This document shows positions 46,395-58,124 of a stretch of DNA of 64,000 nt, piece by piece (position 1 is the stretch's first letter; each line of letters starts with the position of its first letter). The DNA comes from Stomorhina lunata (taxonomy: Eukaryota > Arthropoda > Insecta > Diptera > Rhiniidae), in contig OW121744.1 in the NCBI GenBank assembly GCA_933228675.1, positions 24,144,640-24,208,639 of the forward strand, given 5' to 3'. The notes below the pieces were generated by a model that had not been told where the DNA came from, made no database searches, and saw nothing but the letters and a program-made list of their open reading frames with translations. The position numbers and the translations under genes were made by a program.

Positions 46395-46565
46395 GATTTT
46401 ATTTCTTCTTCTTCTGTTATCCTTAACTTCCAGTGGAGCATAGGGCATCATTTCCAGTCCGATTTCTTCGGATAGAATTGGTTTCATTCATCAGAATGTT
46501 CTCGCATAGATTGGTCACCTCCAAATTCCTTGTGCCAGCTGCCGTAGTAGGGGGATTTTTCTCAT
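46395..46565 (-). pseudogene. Remnant of a probable non-LTR retrotransposon 3' end
   Basis: On the minus strand the text reads ...NSIRRNRTGNDALCSTGS before a stop. This resembles the ALRSTGS-type end found at 63850-64000, and the shared plus-strand phrase is CCAGTGGAGC(A/G)TAGGGC. The alignment is short and decayed, so the family name is tentative. Confidence 0.4.
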
Positions 46566-46579
46566 TATTCGAGTAGTAT

Positions 46580-47480
46580 ATTTAGACGATGGGTGATGGG
46601 TCCAAAGACATATTTGTATAGCAAAACAATTGCTGAGCAACTGTTAGGAAACATCTAGAAATACGAAAATTTCTTTGGTACTTTTTAAAATTAGAGTCCT
46701 TTTTTATGTAATCAAATTCGATATAAAAGTAATGTTGACTATTTTTTAATAAAATAGGGGAATAATATGGTAGAATAGTACAATTTAAACAAGTTTCAAT
46801 TTAGGGTCCTTTTTCATATAATCAAAATCACTAGAACGTTGTTTTGACCATTTATGGACAAAATGGGGGTAAATATGATAGAATAGTACTTCAAAAATTC
46901 ATTTGATATAGAGAAAAGTATTTGTAAGATCTCGGATTTTGGGTAAAAACTTTATTTTGGTACTTTTCGTTATATGTCTTTAGACCTGAGAGCTAACATT
47001 GCAATTTGAAACGATTAGGAAATACATATGAAACCTTTTTTGGTACTTTTTTTAAACTGGGTACTTTTTAAAGTATCAAGTAAGCTAAACGGGAATTTTG
47101 GCCATTTAGGGAGTAACAATTAAAGTTATATACCATCTAGTGAGATTTCGGAAAAACAGTATTTTGGTACTTTTTTTTCGTAGATCCATACTTTTATCTT
47201 TAGATCAGGGCTTGCTTTACAATTTTGTACAAAAAGGAAAATATTTTGAATTTGTACATTAAGTACTGGAAAAATAGCTTTTTTTTTTTTAATTTAGAAT
47301 CAAGAGTAACCCACAGGACACCCTAAAAATATTGAATGCTTCTTTGGTACTTTTTGAAATTTAGAACCTTTTTAAAAAATGAAGGATTTTACTTTATTAT
47401 TTTGTTTTACAAAATCGGCTGCATTATATATTGGTTTGTTTCTTCTTATGTTCAGAACAAAATTTAGTACAAATTATCAT
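46580..47480. repeat. Degenerate repeats with TTTGGTACTTTTT motif
   Basis: TTTGGTACTTTTT-like text recurs near 46675, 46955, 47037, 47160 and 47342, with linked phrases such as TTTAGAACCTTTTT or GGGTCCTTTTTCATA. Old units of roughly 130-190 bp are likely. No coding sequence was seen. Confidence 0.55.
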
Positions 47481-49084
47481 TTTTAAAAATATATTTTTAA
47501 AAAAATCTTAAATTAAATTAAAAAAAAAATTACAAACAAAATTGACATTTAAAACAATTCAAAAAATGAACAAGTAAAACTTAAAAAAAAGTTAATAGGT
47601 TTAACAAATTAAAAATAATAATTTGTTTTATTATTTAGTCAAATTTATACTCAATTAATTAAAAATAAAAAAATTTTAGCAAAGAAAAAAAGTTAATGAT
47701 TATATATTTGTTGATTATTACTAAAATTTATAAAAAAAATAATAAAAAACAAATATATATTTATTTATATAATAAATAATAAAAAATAATAAATTTAAAA
47801 AAAAAATATTTTTTAGTCAATATAAAAATATTTAAACAAAAATAATATTAATAAAAATTATTAAAGTAAAAGAAAAAAAACACATAGAAAGAAAATGAGT
47901 GCCATTATTAAAAATTTTTTAAAAATATTATAAAATAAATATTAAAATAATTAATAAATAAATTTTGTTATTTATTTTTTTTTTTTGATTTTGTTAATTT
48001 GTTTTAAATATTTATTAAAAAAAAGAAAAATTTGTTTGTTGGTTTTGTTTAAAATATTAAAATCAATTAATTTTTTAGTTAAACTTTATTAATGAAAAAA
48101 AAAAAACATTAAATGTTATTAAAAAAAATAAATTATTTAAAAAATATAACTAAAAAGAAAATTTTAATAAATTTTTTTTATTAAAATTTTTTATTAAAAA
48201 AAAAAATATTAAAAAATTGTAGTTATGAATTAAAAAAAAAAAAGAAAACTATTAAAAAAATATCTATACATATAAACATATTTATTTGTTACTCGTTGTT
48301 AAGTTTTAAATTAAAAAAAAAAAAATATTAAAGAAAACAGAAATTCTATTAATTAAATTAATATTTAATTATTAACAAATTTCTAAAAAAAATATTTAAA
48401 TTTTTTAAAACTCAATTTTAAGACATATTTTGTTTTTTGTTTCTGTTTAAAATTTAATTTAATTTTTTTTGTTGTTAATTAAATTTTTTTTATATTTTTT
48501 TTTCTTTAATTGTTTAGGGATTTGTTAAGAATTTTTTAAAACTCGAATTATTTCTTATTTATAAAAAAAAAACTAGTTAAAGAAATTATTAATTTATGTC
48601 CTAGAAATTTTAATATAATCAAAGAATATGTTTTATTTCTTAAAACAAAAAAATTTAAAGAAAATTTACTTTGAAAAATAATTTTGTAAATGGAAAAAGT
48701 AATTAATTAACAAAATTTGCCTAAATAAGGGGATTCACAAGTTGTATTATAATGTTACTACATAACATTAAAGCATAATTTTCTTGTAATATTAAATTTG
48801 AGTTTATAACTTTTGAATTTTGAGCAAAGTTCCAAAATTTTAAATCTACTTGAAAATTTTTGGGTTTAGGACAATATAACATAACATCAGAATCTGTAGA
48901 ATCTTTAGAAATAACTAAAATTATTTAAATGAAACTAAAATCTGAAGTACAATTAACGCTGGGAGAGGTTAAAACAAGATTAAAAAATCTGTTGCCTAAT
49001 TTTAGGGGGTTCAAGATTAAATTTTGGACTTCCCCAAAAGTTTACTAGAATAGTTTTACGATTTTGTATTTAGATGACTAATTT
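47481..49084. other. Extremely AT-rich low-complexity DNA
   Basis: Poly-A/T and ATTAAA-like runs fill 47500-48700, with almost no G or C. No gene, repeat unit or splice pair could be supported. Confidence 0.6.
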
Positions 49085-51560
49085 CGATTTTTCGATAGAA
49101 AATTTTTCTATCAAAATTTTTCAAAGTCAAATTTTTCTATAAAATTTTTCCAAAGTAAAATTTTTTTTAGAAAAATTTTCAATTTAAATTTTTTCTATAG
49201 AAAATTTTTCAATTTAAAATTCTTCAATGTAAAATTTTTCTATAAAAAAGTTTTCTATTGAAAATTTGTTTTATAGAAAAATTGTTTATAGGAAATTTTT
49301 CAATGTAAAATTTTTCGATAGAAAATTTTTTTATACAATTTTTTCAAAGTAAACTTTTGCAATAAAAAATTTTTCTATAGAAAATTTTGTAATGAAAAAT
49401 TTTTCGATAGAAAATTTTTCAATGTAAAATTTTTCAATGCAAAATTATGTATAACATTTTTTTTTAAGTCAAATTTTTTTAAGTCAAATTTTTCTATTAA
49501 AAACTTTTTCAATGTAAAATTTGTTTTATAGAAAATTTTTAATACAAAATTTTTCAATGTAAAATTTTTCAAAGTAAAATATTTCTATACTTTGGAAATA
49601 TTTTTTATAGAAAATTTTTTTAACATAAAATTTTTCTATAGATAATTTTTTTTGAAAATACAATATACAAAATTTTTCAATGTAAAATTTTTCATTAGAA
49701 AAATTTTCAATGCGAAATTTTTCTATAGAAAATTTTTTAATGCAAAATTTTTCTATAAAAAATATTTTTCCATGTAAAATTTTTCTATTGAAAATTTTTA
49801 AAGTAAAATTTTTCTAATAAAAATTTTTTAATGTAAAATTTGTTTTATATAAAAATTTTCAACGCAAAATTTTTCTGTAGAAAATTTTTCTATAGAAAAT
49901 TTTTCTATAGAAAATTTTTCTATAGAAAATTTTTCCATATAAAATTTTTCTATAAAAACATTTTAAATGCAAAATTTTTCAACAAAATTTTTTATAGAAA
50001 ATTTTTGAATCTAGAGTTTTTCTATAAAAAATTTTTTAATATAATTTTTTTTTTAAATTATTATATAGAAAATTTTTATATAAAAAATTTTTCAATGTAA
50101 AATTTTTCTATCAACAATTTTTTAATCTAAAATTTTTTACAGAAAATTTTTTAAAATTATTTATGGGAAATTTCTTAAAATTTTCTATGGAATTTTTTTT
50201 TTAAATTTTCTATGGAAAATTCTTTAAAATTTTCTATGGAAAATTTTTTAAAGTAAAATTTTTCTAACAAATTTTTCCAAAGTAAAATTTTTATAAAAAA
50301 AATTCAATATAAAATTTTTCTATAGAAAATTTTTCAATTTAAAATTTTTTAAGGTAAAATTTGTTTGTAGGAAATTTTTAATTGTAAAATGTTTCTATAG
50401 AAAATTTTTCAATGTCAAATTTTTCCATGTAAAATTTTTCTGTAGACAATTTTTTCATGTAAAATTTTCATATAGAAAATTTTTCTGTAGAAAATTTTTC
50501 TATAGCAAATTTTTTTATAGAAAATTTTTTTAATCTAAAATTTTCTATAGAAAATTTTTCAAAGTAAAATTTTTCTATGCAAATTTTTCCAAAGTAAAAT
50601 TTTTTATACACAAAATTTTTCTGTAGAAAATTTTTCAAGATAAAATTTTTCATTAAAAAATTTTTTTATTTAAAATTTTCTATAGAAAATTTTTCCAAAA
50701 TTTATTAATGTAAAAATTTTCTAAAGAAGAATTTTTTTATAGAAAATTTTTGTATACAAAATTTTTCCAAAGCAAAATATTTGTATACAAATTTTTTCTA
50801 TCGAAAATTTTTAAATTAGAATTTTTTATAGAAAATTTTTCAATGTAAAATTTTTCTATAGAAAATTTGTCAATCTAAAATTTTTATATAGAAAATTTGT
50901 CAATCTAAAATTTTTATATAGAAAATTTTTCAATATAAAATTTTGTTATAGAAAATTTTTTAATGTAAAATTTTTCTATGGAACATTTTTCAATGCAAAA
51001 TCTTTCTATAGAAATATTTTCAATGCTAAATTTTTCAATATAAAATTTTTTTATTGAAAATTTTTCCAACTAAAATTTTTCTATTAAAATTTTTGTATAG
51101 AAAATTTTTGAATCTAAATTTTTCTATAGAAAATTTTTTAATGTTAAATTATTTTATAGAAAATTTTTCATTGTAAAATTTTTCTATAAAAAATTTTTCA
51201 ATTTTATATAAATTTTTTTCAAATTAAAATTTTCTTTAAAAAAAATTGACTATAGAAAAATGTAAAATTTTCCTTTAGAAAACTTTTCGCTGTTAAATTT
51301 TCTTTAGAAAAATTTTTAATCTAAAATTTTATTTAGAAAATTTTTCATTCTAAAATTTTTGTATAGAAACTTTTTCAATAAAAAATTTTTCTATAGAAAA
51401 TTTTTCAATGATAAATTTTGTTTATAAAAAAAAAGAAAAAAAAACAAATCTATAGTTTTCTAAAATTTTTATATAAAAAATGTAAGTTTTCTATAGAAAT
51501 TTTTTTAATGTCAAATTTTTTTCTTTGTAGAAAATTTTTCGAGGTAATTTTTTTTGAAAA
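49085..51560. repeat. Degenerate TATAGAAAATTTTT satellite, AATGTAAAATTTTT type
   Basis: About 85 diverged units of roughly 28-31 bp, with core AATGTAAAATTTTTCTATAG followed by AAAATTTTTC. Much more decayed than the 18-20 kb and 42-43 kb arrays, with indels changing the period. The frames reported within it on either strand are artefacts. Confidence 0.9.
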
Positions 51561-52890
51561 AATCGTATTTAGCCACAAATTTGAAATAAAACTTTTTGAC
51601 CCCAGAACTATATTCAAAAAAATGGATTATCCTGTGCCATATGGCAACATAGTAGCGTTCAATAACATAAAAATAATACTCATTTTTTCGTTTTAAAAAC
51701 TTATTTTCAAAGTAAATTTTCTTTATAAAAAAACAACTTTAATTTCTAAGTAAAAATTATTTAAACAAAAATCATTGTTATATGTTAAAACTTAGTTAAA
51801 TATCTAATCTAATAAATTTTAAATTATTTAAAATTTAAATTTTTTGTTAATTTTATTTTCTGTTTATATTTTTTAAACTAATTAAATTGTTATTAATTAT
51901 ATTTTGTTTTAAATGAAATTTTGTTTTATTTGTTATATTTAATTTAAGTATAAAATTATAAAGTTTTTAAATATTATTATTATTATTCATATATAAATAT
52001 TAATTTTTAGTTCTATAAGAAAAAAGAAAAAATTTGTTGTTATTGTTATTTAAATATTTATCATATATATACAAAAAAACATAAATATTTAAAAAAAGAA
52101 AAGAAATAATAATTTAAAAAAATGTTGCCATATGGCAATAAAATAGTTTTTAAACAGAGAGAATATTAATTAAAGAAAAAAACAAATCTAGATGAAAAAA
52201 ATAATAAAATTTATCATAAAAAAATAATAAAAAAAAATAAAACGAACAATATACTCCAAAGAAACAACCAAAAATATATACATTTATATATATACAATAT
52301 ATATATATCTCTAAAACAAGAAGAAGAAAAATAAATTAATTCAAAAAATGAAAATAAAACAGACAAAAAATACAATATTATATACATTATATACAATAAT
52401 GAATGAATGAAATAAAGAAAAAAAAGAATTAAATAAAAAAGTAAAAAAAAAACATTTACATATTTATAAATATATATATTTAATTAAATATATTACTTAC
52501 ATAATATACAAAGAGAAAAACGAACAAAAAAAAAATAGTCAAAGAAAAAAAAGTTTTGCAAAATAAAACTAAAAAAACCAAAACCTTAAATTATTTTAAC
52601 AGATGCCATATTCAATTTTAGTCTAAAACCATAATTTTTATTTTATTTATTAATAATTTGTAAATTTTTTTGTTTTTTAGTTTTACTAAAAAAGAGATTA
52701 AATAGAAAAAAAAAAATATTATTTTAACAAATTTATAAAGAAACCAAATAAGAATTATATGCAATTATATTCTTAGTTTACCACAGAATAACTTCTAACA
52801 ATTTAGCTTTAGTTTTAAAATATTTTCAAAAATGACTTGAAAATTTTGAAACTGAAGTGCAAAAGAAAAGAGAAATAATTTTAAATATAT
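51561..52890. other. AT-rich stretch, no gene seen
   Basis: A-rich low complexity with TA runs near 52270-52310 and 52470. TGCCATATGGCA (51635-51646) and TTGCCATATGGCAA (52125-52138) are the only standout words. Confidence 0.55.
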
Positions 52891-55800
52891 AAAACTTTGT
52901 TTTTAAAAATTTTTCATAGAAAAATTAAAAATTTTAATATCAAAAATATTTTTTTGAAAAATTTTAGTATCAAGAAAAATTGTATATAAAAAAATTTATA
53001 TAAAAAATTTTATATAAAAAATTTTATATCAAAATGTTCTATAAAAAATTTCAATATCCAAAATATTTTTTGAAAAATTTTAGTATCGAAAATTTTCTAA
53101 GAAAAATCTTGATATCGAAATTTTTTCTCTGAAAAATCTTTATGTCGACAATTTTGTATACAAAATTTTAAAATCAGTAATTTTTAATTTTAAATCTTAA
53201 TATCGACAATTTTGTATAGAAAATCTTTATATCAAACATTTTCTCTTCAAAATCTTCATATCAAAAATTTTATATAGAAATCTTTATTTCGAAAATTTCT
53301 AAGAAAAATATTGATGTCGAAATTTTTCTATGAAAAATATACACACATTTTTGTATAAGAAATCTTAATATCGAAAATTTTCTATAGAAAATCTTAAGAT
53401 CTTAAAAATTTTCTTAAAAAAAATTGTATATGGAAAATTTTCTATCTTGATATCGAAATTTTTTCTATGAAAAATTTTTATATCGACAATTTTTTATTGA
53501 AAATTTTAATATCGAAAATTTTGTATAGAAATCTTTATTTTGAAAATTGCTATAAAAAATCTTGAAAATTTTAATATCAAAAATATTTTTTTGAGAAATT
53601 TTAGTATCGAGAAAAATTGCATATAAAAAATTTTATTTAAAAAAATTTATATAAAAAATTGTATATAAAAAGTTTCTATCAAAAATGTTCTATCAAAAAC
53701 GTTAATATCCAAAATATTTTTTGAAAAATTTTAGTATCGAAAATTTTCTAAGAAAAATCTTGATATCGAAATTTTTTCTCTGAAAAATCTTTATGTAGAC
53801 AATTTTGTATACAAAATTTTAATATCATAAATTTTTAATTTAAAATCTTAATATCGACATTTTTGTATAGAAAATCTTAATATCGATAATTTTCTGGTGA
53901 AAATCTTCATATCAAAAATTTTGTATAGAAATCTTAATTTCGAAAATTTCTAAGAAAAATATTTATATCGAAATTTTTCTATGAAAAATATACACACATT
54001 TTTGTATAAAAAATCTTAATATCGAAAATTTTCTATAGAAAATCTTAAGATCTTTAGGAAAAAATTGTATATGGAAAATTGTATCAAAAATGTTTTAAAA
54101 AACTTTAGTTTCGACAATTTTCTGACAAAAATTTTTATATGGTAATTTTTTCTATGAAAAATCTTTATATCGACAATTTTATATAGAAAATTTTAAGATT
54201 GAAAATTTTCTATTAAAAATCTTAATGTCCAAAATTTTGTATAGAAATCTTAATTTCGAAAATTTCTATAAAAAATCTTGATACCGAAATTATTTTCTAT
54301 GGAAAATCTTGATATCGTTAATTTTGAATAGAAAATCTTAATATGTCTTATGTATAAAAATTTTTTTTTTTATAGAAAATGTTTCAAAGTAAAATTTTTC
54401 TTTACAAATTTTTTCTAAGTAAAATTTTTGATAGAAAATTTCCAATATAAAATTTTTCTTTAGAAAATTTTTCAATTTAAAATTTTTCTATAGTAATTTT
54501 TAAACGTAAAATTTTTCTATAAAATTTTTCAATGTAAAATCTTCCAAAAGAACATTTTTCAATGTAACATTTTTGTATTGAAAAATTTTTAACATAAAAT
54601 AATTTAGCAAACAAATTTAAATACTGATCATTTTGTATAGAAATCTTAATTTCAAAAATTTCTTTAAAATATTTTAATATCGAAATTTTTCTACGAAATA
54701 TCTTAATATCGAAATTTTTGAATAGAAAATCTTAATATCGATATATTTGTCTAAAAATATTTTTTTATAGAAAATTTTTCAAAGTAACATTTTTCTGAAT
54801 AAATTTTTCTAAAGTAAAATTTTTTCTAGAAATTTCCAATATAAAATTTTTGTTTAGAAAATTTTTCAATATAAAATTTTTTAATGTAAAATTTTTTATA
54901 CAAAATTTTTCTATAGAAAATTTTTTAATGTAAAATTTTTCAATAGAAAATTTTTAAATGTAAAATTTTTCTATAGAAACATTTTTAACGTAAAATAATT
55001 TTGTATAGAAAATTTAAATATTGACAATTTTGTACAGAAATCTTAATTTCGAAAATTTTTATGAAAAATCTTGATATCAAATCTTGATTCTATGAAAAAT
55101 CTTGAGTAAAATTTTTATATAAAAATTTTTCCAAGTAAAATTTTTTGTAGAAAATTTTCAATATAAAATTTTTCTATAGAAAGTTTTTTCAATTTAAAAT
55201 TCTATATCTATAGAAAATTTTTCAATTTAAAATTTTTCTATATAAAATTTTTCAATGTAAAATTTTTTGTATAAAATTTTTTCATCGTAATTTTTTAAAG
55301 TAAAATTCTTCTATAGAAAATTTTTCAATGTAAAATTTTTCTATAGAAAAATTTTTAACTTAAAATTTTTCTATAGAATTTTTCAATGCAAAATTTTTAT
55401 TTAAAAATTTTATTTTAAAAAAATTTTTTATATTTAAAATTTGAATATGGAAAATATTTTATAAAAGATTTTAATATCGAAATAGAAGAAAAATCTTGTT
55501 ATTAAAATTTTCTCTAAAAAATCATAATATCAAAAATTTTCCAAAGAAAATCTTAATATCGAAAATTTTGTATAAAAAGTCTTTTTTTTTAAAGAAAATC
55601 TTAATATCGACATTTTTCTATAAAAAATTGTTATAATTTTCTATGAGAAATCTTAATATCGGAAATTTTCTATGAAAAATCTTAATATCAAAAATTTTCT
55701 ATAAAAAATCTTAATATCGAAAATATTCCATAAAAAATCTAAATATTGAAAATTTTCTATAGAAAATTTTAATATCGATATTTTATTATAGAAAATCTTA

Positions 55801-56350
55801 ATATTATAAATTTTGTATGAGAAATCTTAATATTGAAAATTTTCTTTCAAAAATCCTAATATCAAAAATTTTTTATAAAATATTTTAATATCGAAAATTT
55901 TCTATAGAAAATCTTAATATCAACATTTTTCTTCAGAAAATTGTTGTATCAAAAATTTGTTATCAAAAATCTTAATATCGAAAATTTTCTATAAAAAATC
56001 TTAATATCGAAAATTTTCTATAAAAAATCTTAATATCGAAAATTTTCAATAAATAGTTGAAATATCAAAAATTTTCTTAATAATCTTAATTTTTCTATAG
56101 AAAATCGAATTATATCGAACATTTTCTATGCGAAATCTTAATATTGAAAATTTTCTCTAAAAATCCGAATATCGAAAATTTTTCACAGAAAATCTTTGTA
56201 TCGAAAATTTTTCATAGAAAATCTTAATGTCGAAAATTTTCCAGAGAAAATCTTAATTTTGAAAAAAATTTGAAAATAAAATCTTAATATTGAAAAGTTC
56301 TTATAGAATTTTATTTTTTTATAGAAAATTTTAATATTAAACATTTTCTT
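52891..56350. repeat. AATATCGAAAATTTTCTATA satellite with ~645-bp higher-order copy
   Basis: Units of about 28-30 bp with core AATATCGAAAATTTTCTATA followed by GAAAATCTT, mixed with AATGTAAAATTTTT units at 54360-55430. Segments 52920-53400 and 53560-54050 repeat each other: AATATCAAAAATATTTTTTT near 52938 and 53574, and ATACACACATTTTTGTATAA near 53339 and 53988. This gives a higher-order step of about 640-650 bp. Confidence 0.88.
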
Positions 56351-56382
56351 TAGATTTATTATTTATATTGTCTTTTTTTTAG

Positions 56383-56541
56383 CTCTATACACTTAGTCCA
56401 ACGTTTCTCCTAATTTTGTATTTCTTCCGAAAAATGTGAGATCTGCAAAATTTCTCATCACCGAGACATTTCTTTAAGTTTTGGAAATAGGAAAAAGTCT
56501 CTTGGTTCTAAATCTCAAGATGATGGCGGATGAAGGGCCAA
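56383..56541 (-). pseudogene. Decayed mariner transposase C-terminal fragment
   Basis: On the minus strand: LALHPPSSxDLEPRDFFLFP, then KLKEM, EEIQN and EKRWTKCIE, with several in-frame stops. The HPPxSxDLxPxDFFLFPKLK block carries the third catalytic Asp of mariner DD34D transposases, and RWxKCIxL is the usual near-terminal motif. About 50 of ~345 residues remain. It is a different subfamily from the 14.4-15.7 kb copy (FFLF rather than YHLF). Confidence 0.8.
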
Positions 56542-56589
56542 CTGGTAGTCCATTTCAAGAATTTTTGAAATGAAAAATGCATATGTGTT

Positions 56590-57120
56590 CAATGCATATG
56601 ATTGTCTTTAATTTCCCTTTAATTTTACTTTTATCTTCTAAAAGTAGGCAAGACAATTTTATATATAAATTTTATATACAATTTTATATATGAAATTCAA
56701 AAGAAGCCCTATAGTTAGAGCAAAGACTCTATAATATAAAGATGTTGCTCTGATATTGCATACATTGATTTGCCGTATGGTCGTTTTGAAAAATCCTTTA
56801 AAAATGAGAGTATTCCGCTTTTACTCTAATTCGGAAACAACTAATGAAGACGATTACTAGATATTGATTTTGTTAAACTTTTTGCAACAGAAAGAATTTT
56901 AAACATCCCAAAAGTATGCTACAAAATATTTGCTAACAAATCTGCCTTTTCAATCTAATGCGGCGATGGTAACCCTAAAACTACCAGTTTTCGATGAAAA
57001 AAGGAATCTATTTAAATCTTTTGTCTTGATTTAAAGAAACACTTCGATAGAGTTTTGTATTGCCTTATTTGTATTATTTTTTTGGTACCTCCCAAAATTA
57101 GGCAATACAATTTTAAATAC
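56590..57120. repeat. ~360-bp dispersed repeat (AAAGTAGGCAATACAATTTT), copy 1
   Basis: Contains TTAATTTCCCTTTAATTTTA, CTTCTAAAAGTAGGCAAGAC, AATTCAAAAGAAGCCCTATAG, TTTTTGCAACAGAAAGAAT and GATGAAAAAAGGAATCTATT. These match the copies at 60.7-61.2 kb. An inserted CAAAGACTCTATAATATAAA element splits this copy at 56719. Confidence 0.8.
56719..56857 (+). mobile_element. CAAAGACTCTATAATATAAA element inside the 360-bp repeat
   Basis: Begins at CAAAGACTCTATAATATAAA and runs through TTTGCCGTATGGTCGTTTTG to AACAACTAATGAAGACGATTAC. The uninterrupted version of the host repeat near 60830 shows the empty site, supporting true insertion. Confidence 0.85.
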
Positions 57121-57328
57121 CACTTCTTTTATTTCAAATCGACTGCTGACTTTATTTCAAGTCATTAACGTGAATGACTTTTGTATTTGATTTTTAGGGT
57201 AATTGAATTCTATGAACTTTCCAAATATTTTTTTTTTCGATTTCAAAAATTTTAAATTATAAATTTTTTGAAATTTTCAAAAATTTAAACAAAGTTTTAG
57301 ATATTTTATTATTATTTCTTTTTCTTAG
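57121..57328. other. AT-rich lead-in to a candidate exon
   Basis: Includes a T-rich stretch ending in ATTTCTTTTTCTTAG (57314-57328), an excellent acceptor. Confidence 0.5.
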
Positions 57329-57450
57329 GAAAATATGTTATAACATCAATAATTCCCCACCTTTAAAAACACCCTCCTACTCCCTTATTGTAGCCCCTCT
57401 AAACACCCTTTAAATAATAACCACAAAAATACACTGTTCAAAAAATACCT
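57329..57450 (+). other. Candidate exon with strong acceptor and donor, little coding capacity
   Basis: TTCTTTTTCTTAG precedes it and CCT|GTAAGT follows it, both close to consensus. The interior is clearly less AT-rich (CCACCTTTAAAAACACCCTC and CTCCCTTATTGTAGCCCCTC). In the phase of the other first exons it encodes only about 12 residues (KYVITSIIPHL) before TAA at 57364-57366. Another phase is open for about 30 codons. It may be a finger-less terminal exon, a non-coding exon or chance. Confidence 0.3.
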
Positions 57451-58124
57451 GTAAGTTTTTCAACAATGAGATTTTTTTTTATTTTATTAATTTTTAAGTT
57501 TGTTTAATTTTAATAAAATTATTATATATTTTAAGTTAAAAAAATAAAAATAAATAATAAAATAGAAATTTAATAAGAAAATTATATAATAAAAAATTAA
57601 AAAAAAAAAAAAATAAAACACATATTATTATTATTAATATACAAAAGGAAATTAAAAAAATAAAAAAGGAAAAAAGAACGTAATAGGTAAAACGTCGTTT
57701 ATATACAATATTATTATTATTATATTATTATATATTTAGTATAAAAACACAAACAAAAAAGAAACAAAAAAAAAAAATTAATAAAATTAATAATAAAATT
57801 GAAACGTATTTAATTTTGAGGACAAATAAATATTAAAAAAAATGAATAAAAACAAGAAAAAGAAAAATTTAAAATAAAAAAACCAAAAAACAAAAATTAA
57901 AAAAAGAGTTTTATTTAAGAAAATTAAAAAAAAAATATGAAAATAAATAAAAAGAAAAACAAGTAGGTATGAAAAAATTTTTTAAAATTTAAATATTAAA
58001 AAAAAAAAAAAATTGAAAATATGAAAATTTGTTAAAAAAGAAAATAAAAATTTAATAAAAATTTTACTGACAACCAATTTCTTTCTAATAATACTTATAC
58101 TTTTTCCTTTAAATCTCTTTACAG
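57451..58124. other. Very A-rich presumed intron before module C
   Basis: Low-complexity A/T until a pyrimidine tract and acceptor TTTAAATCTCTTTACAG (58108-58124). No coding sequence was seen. Confidence 0.65.
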
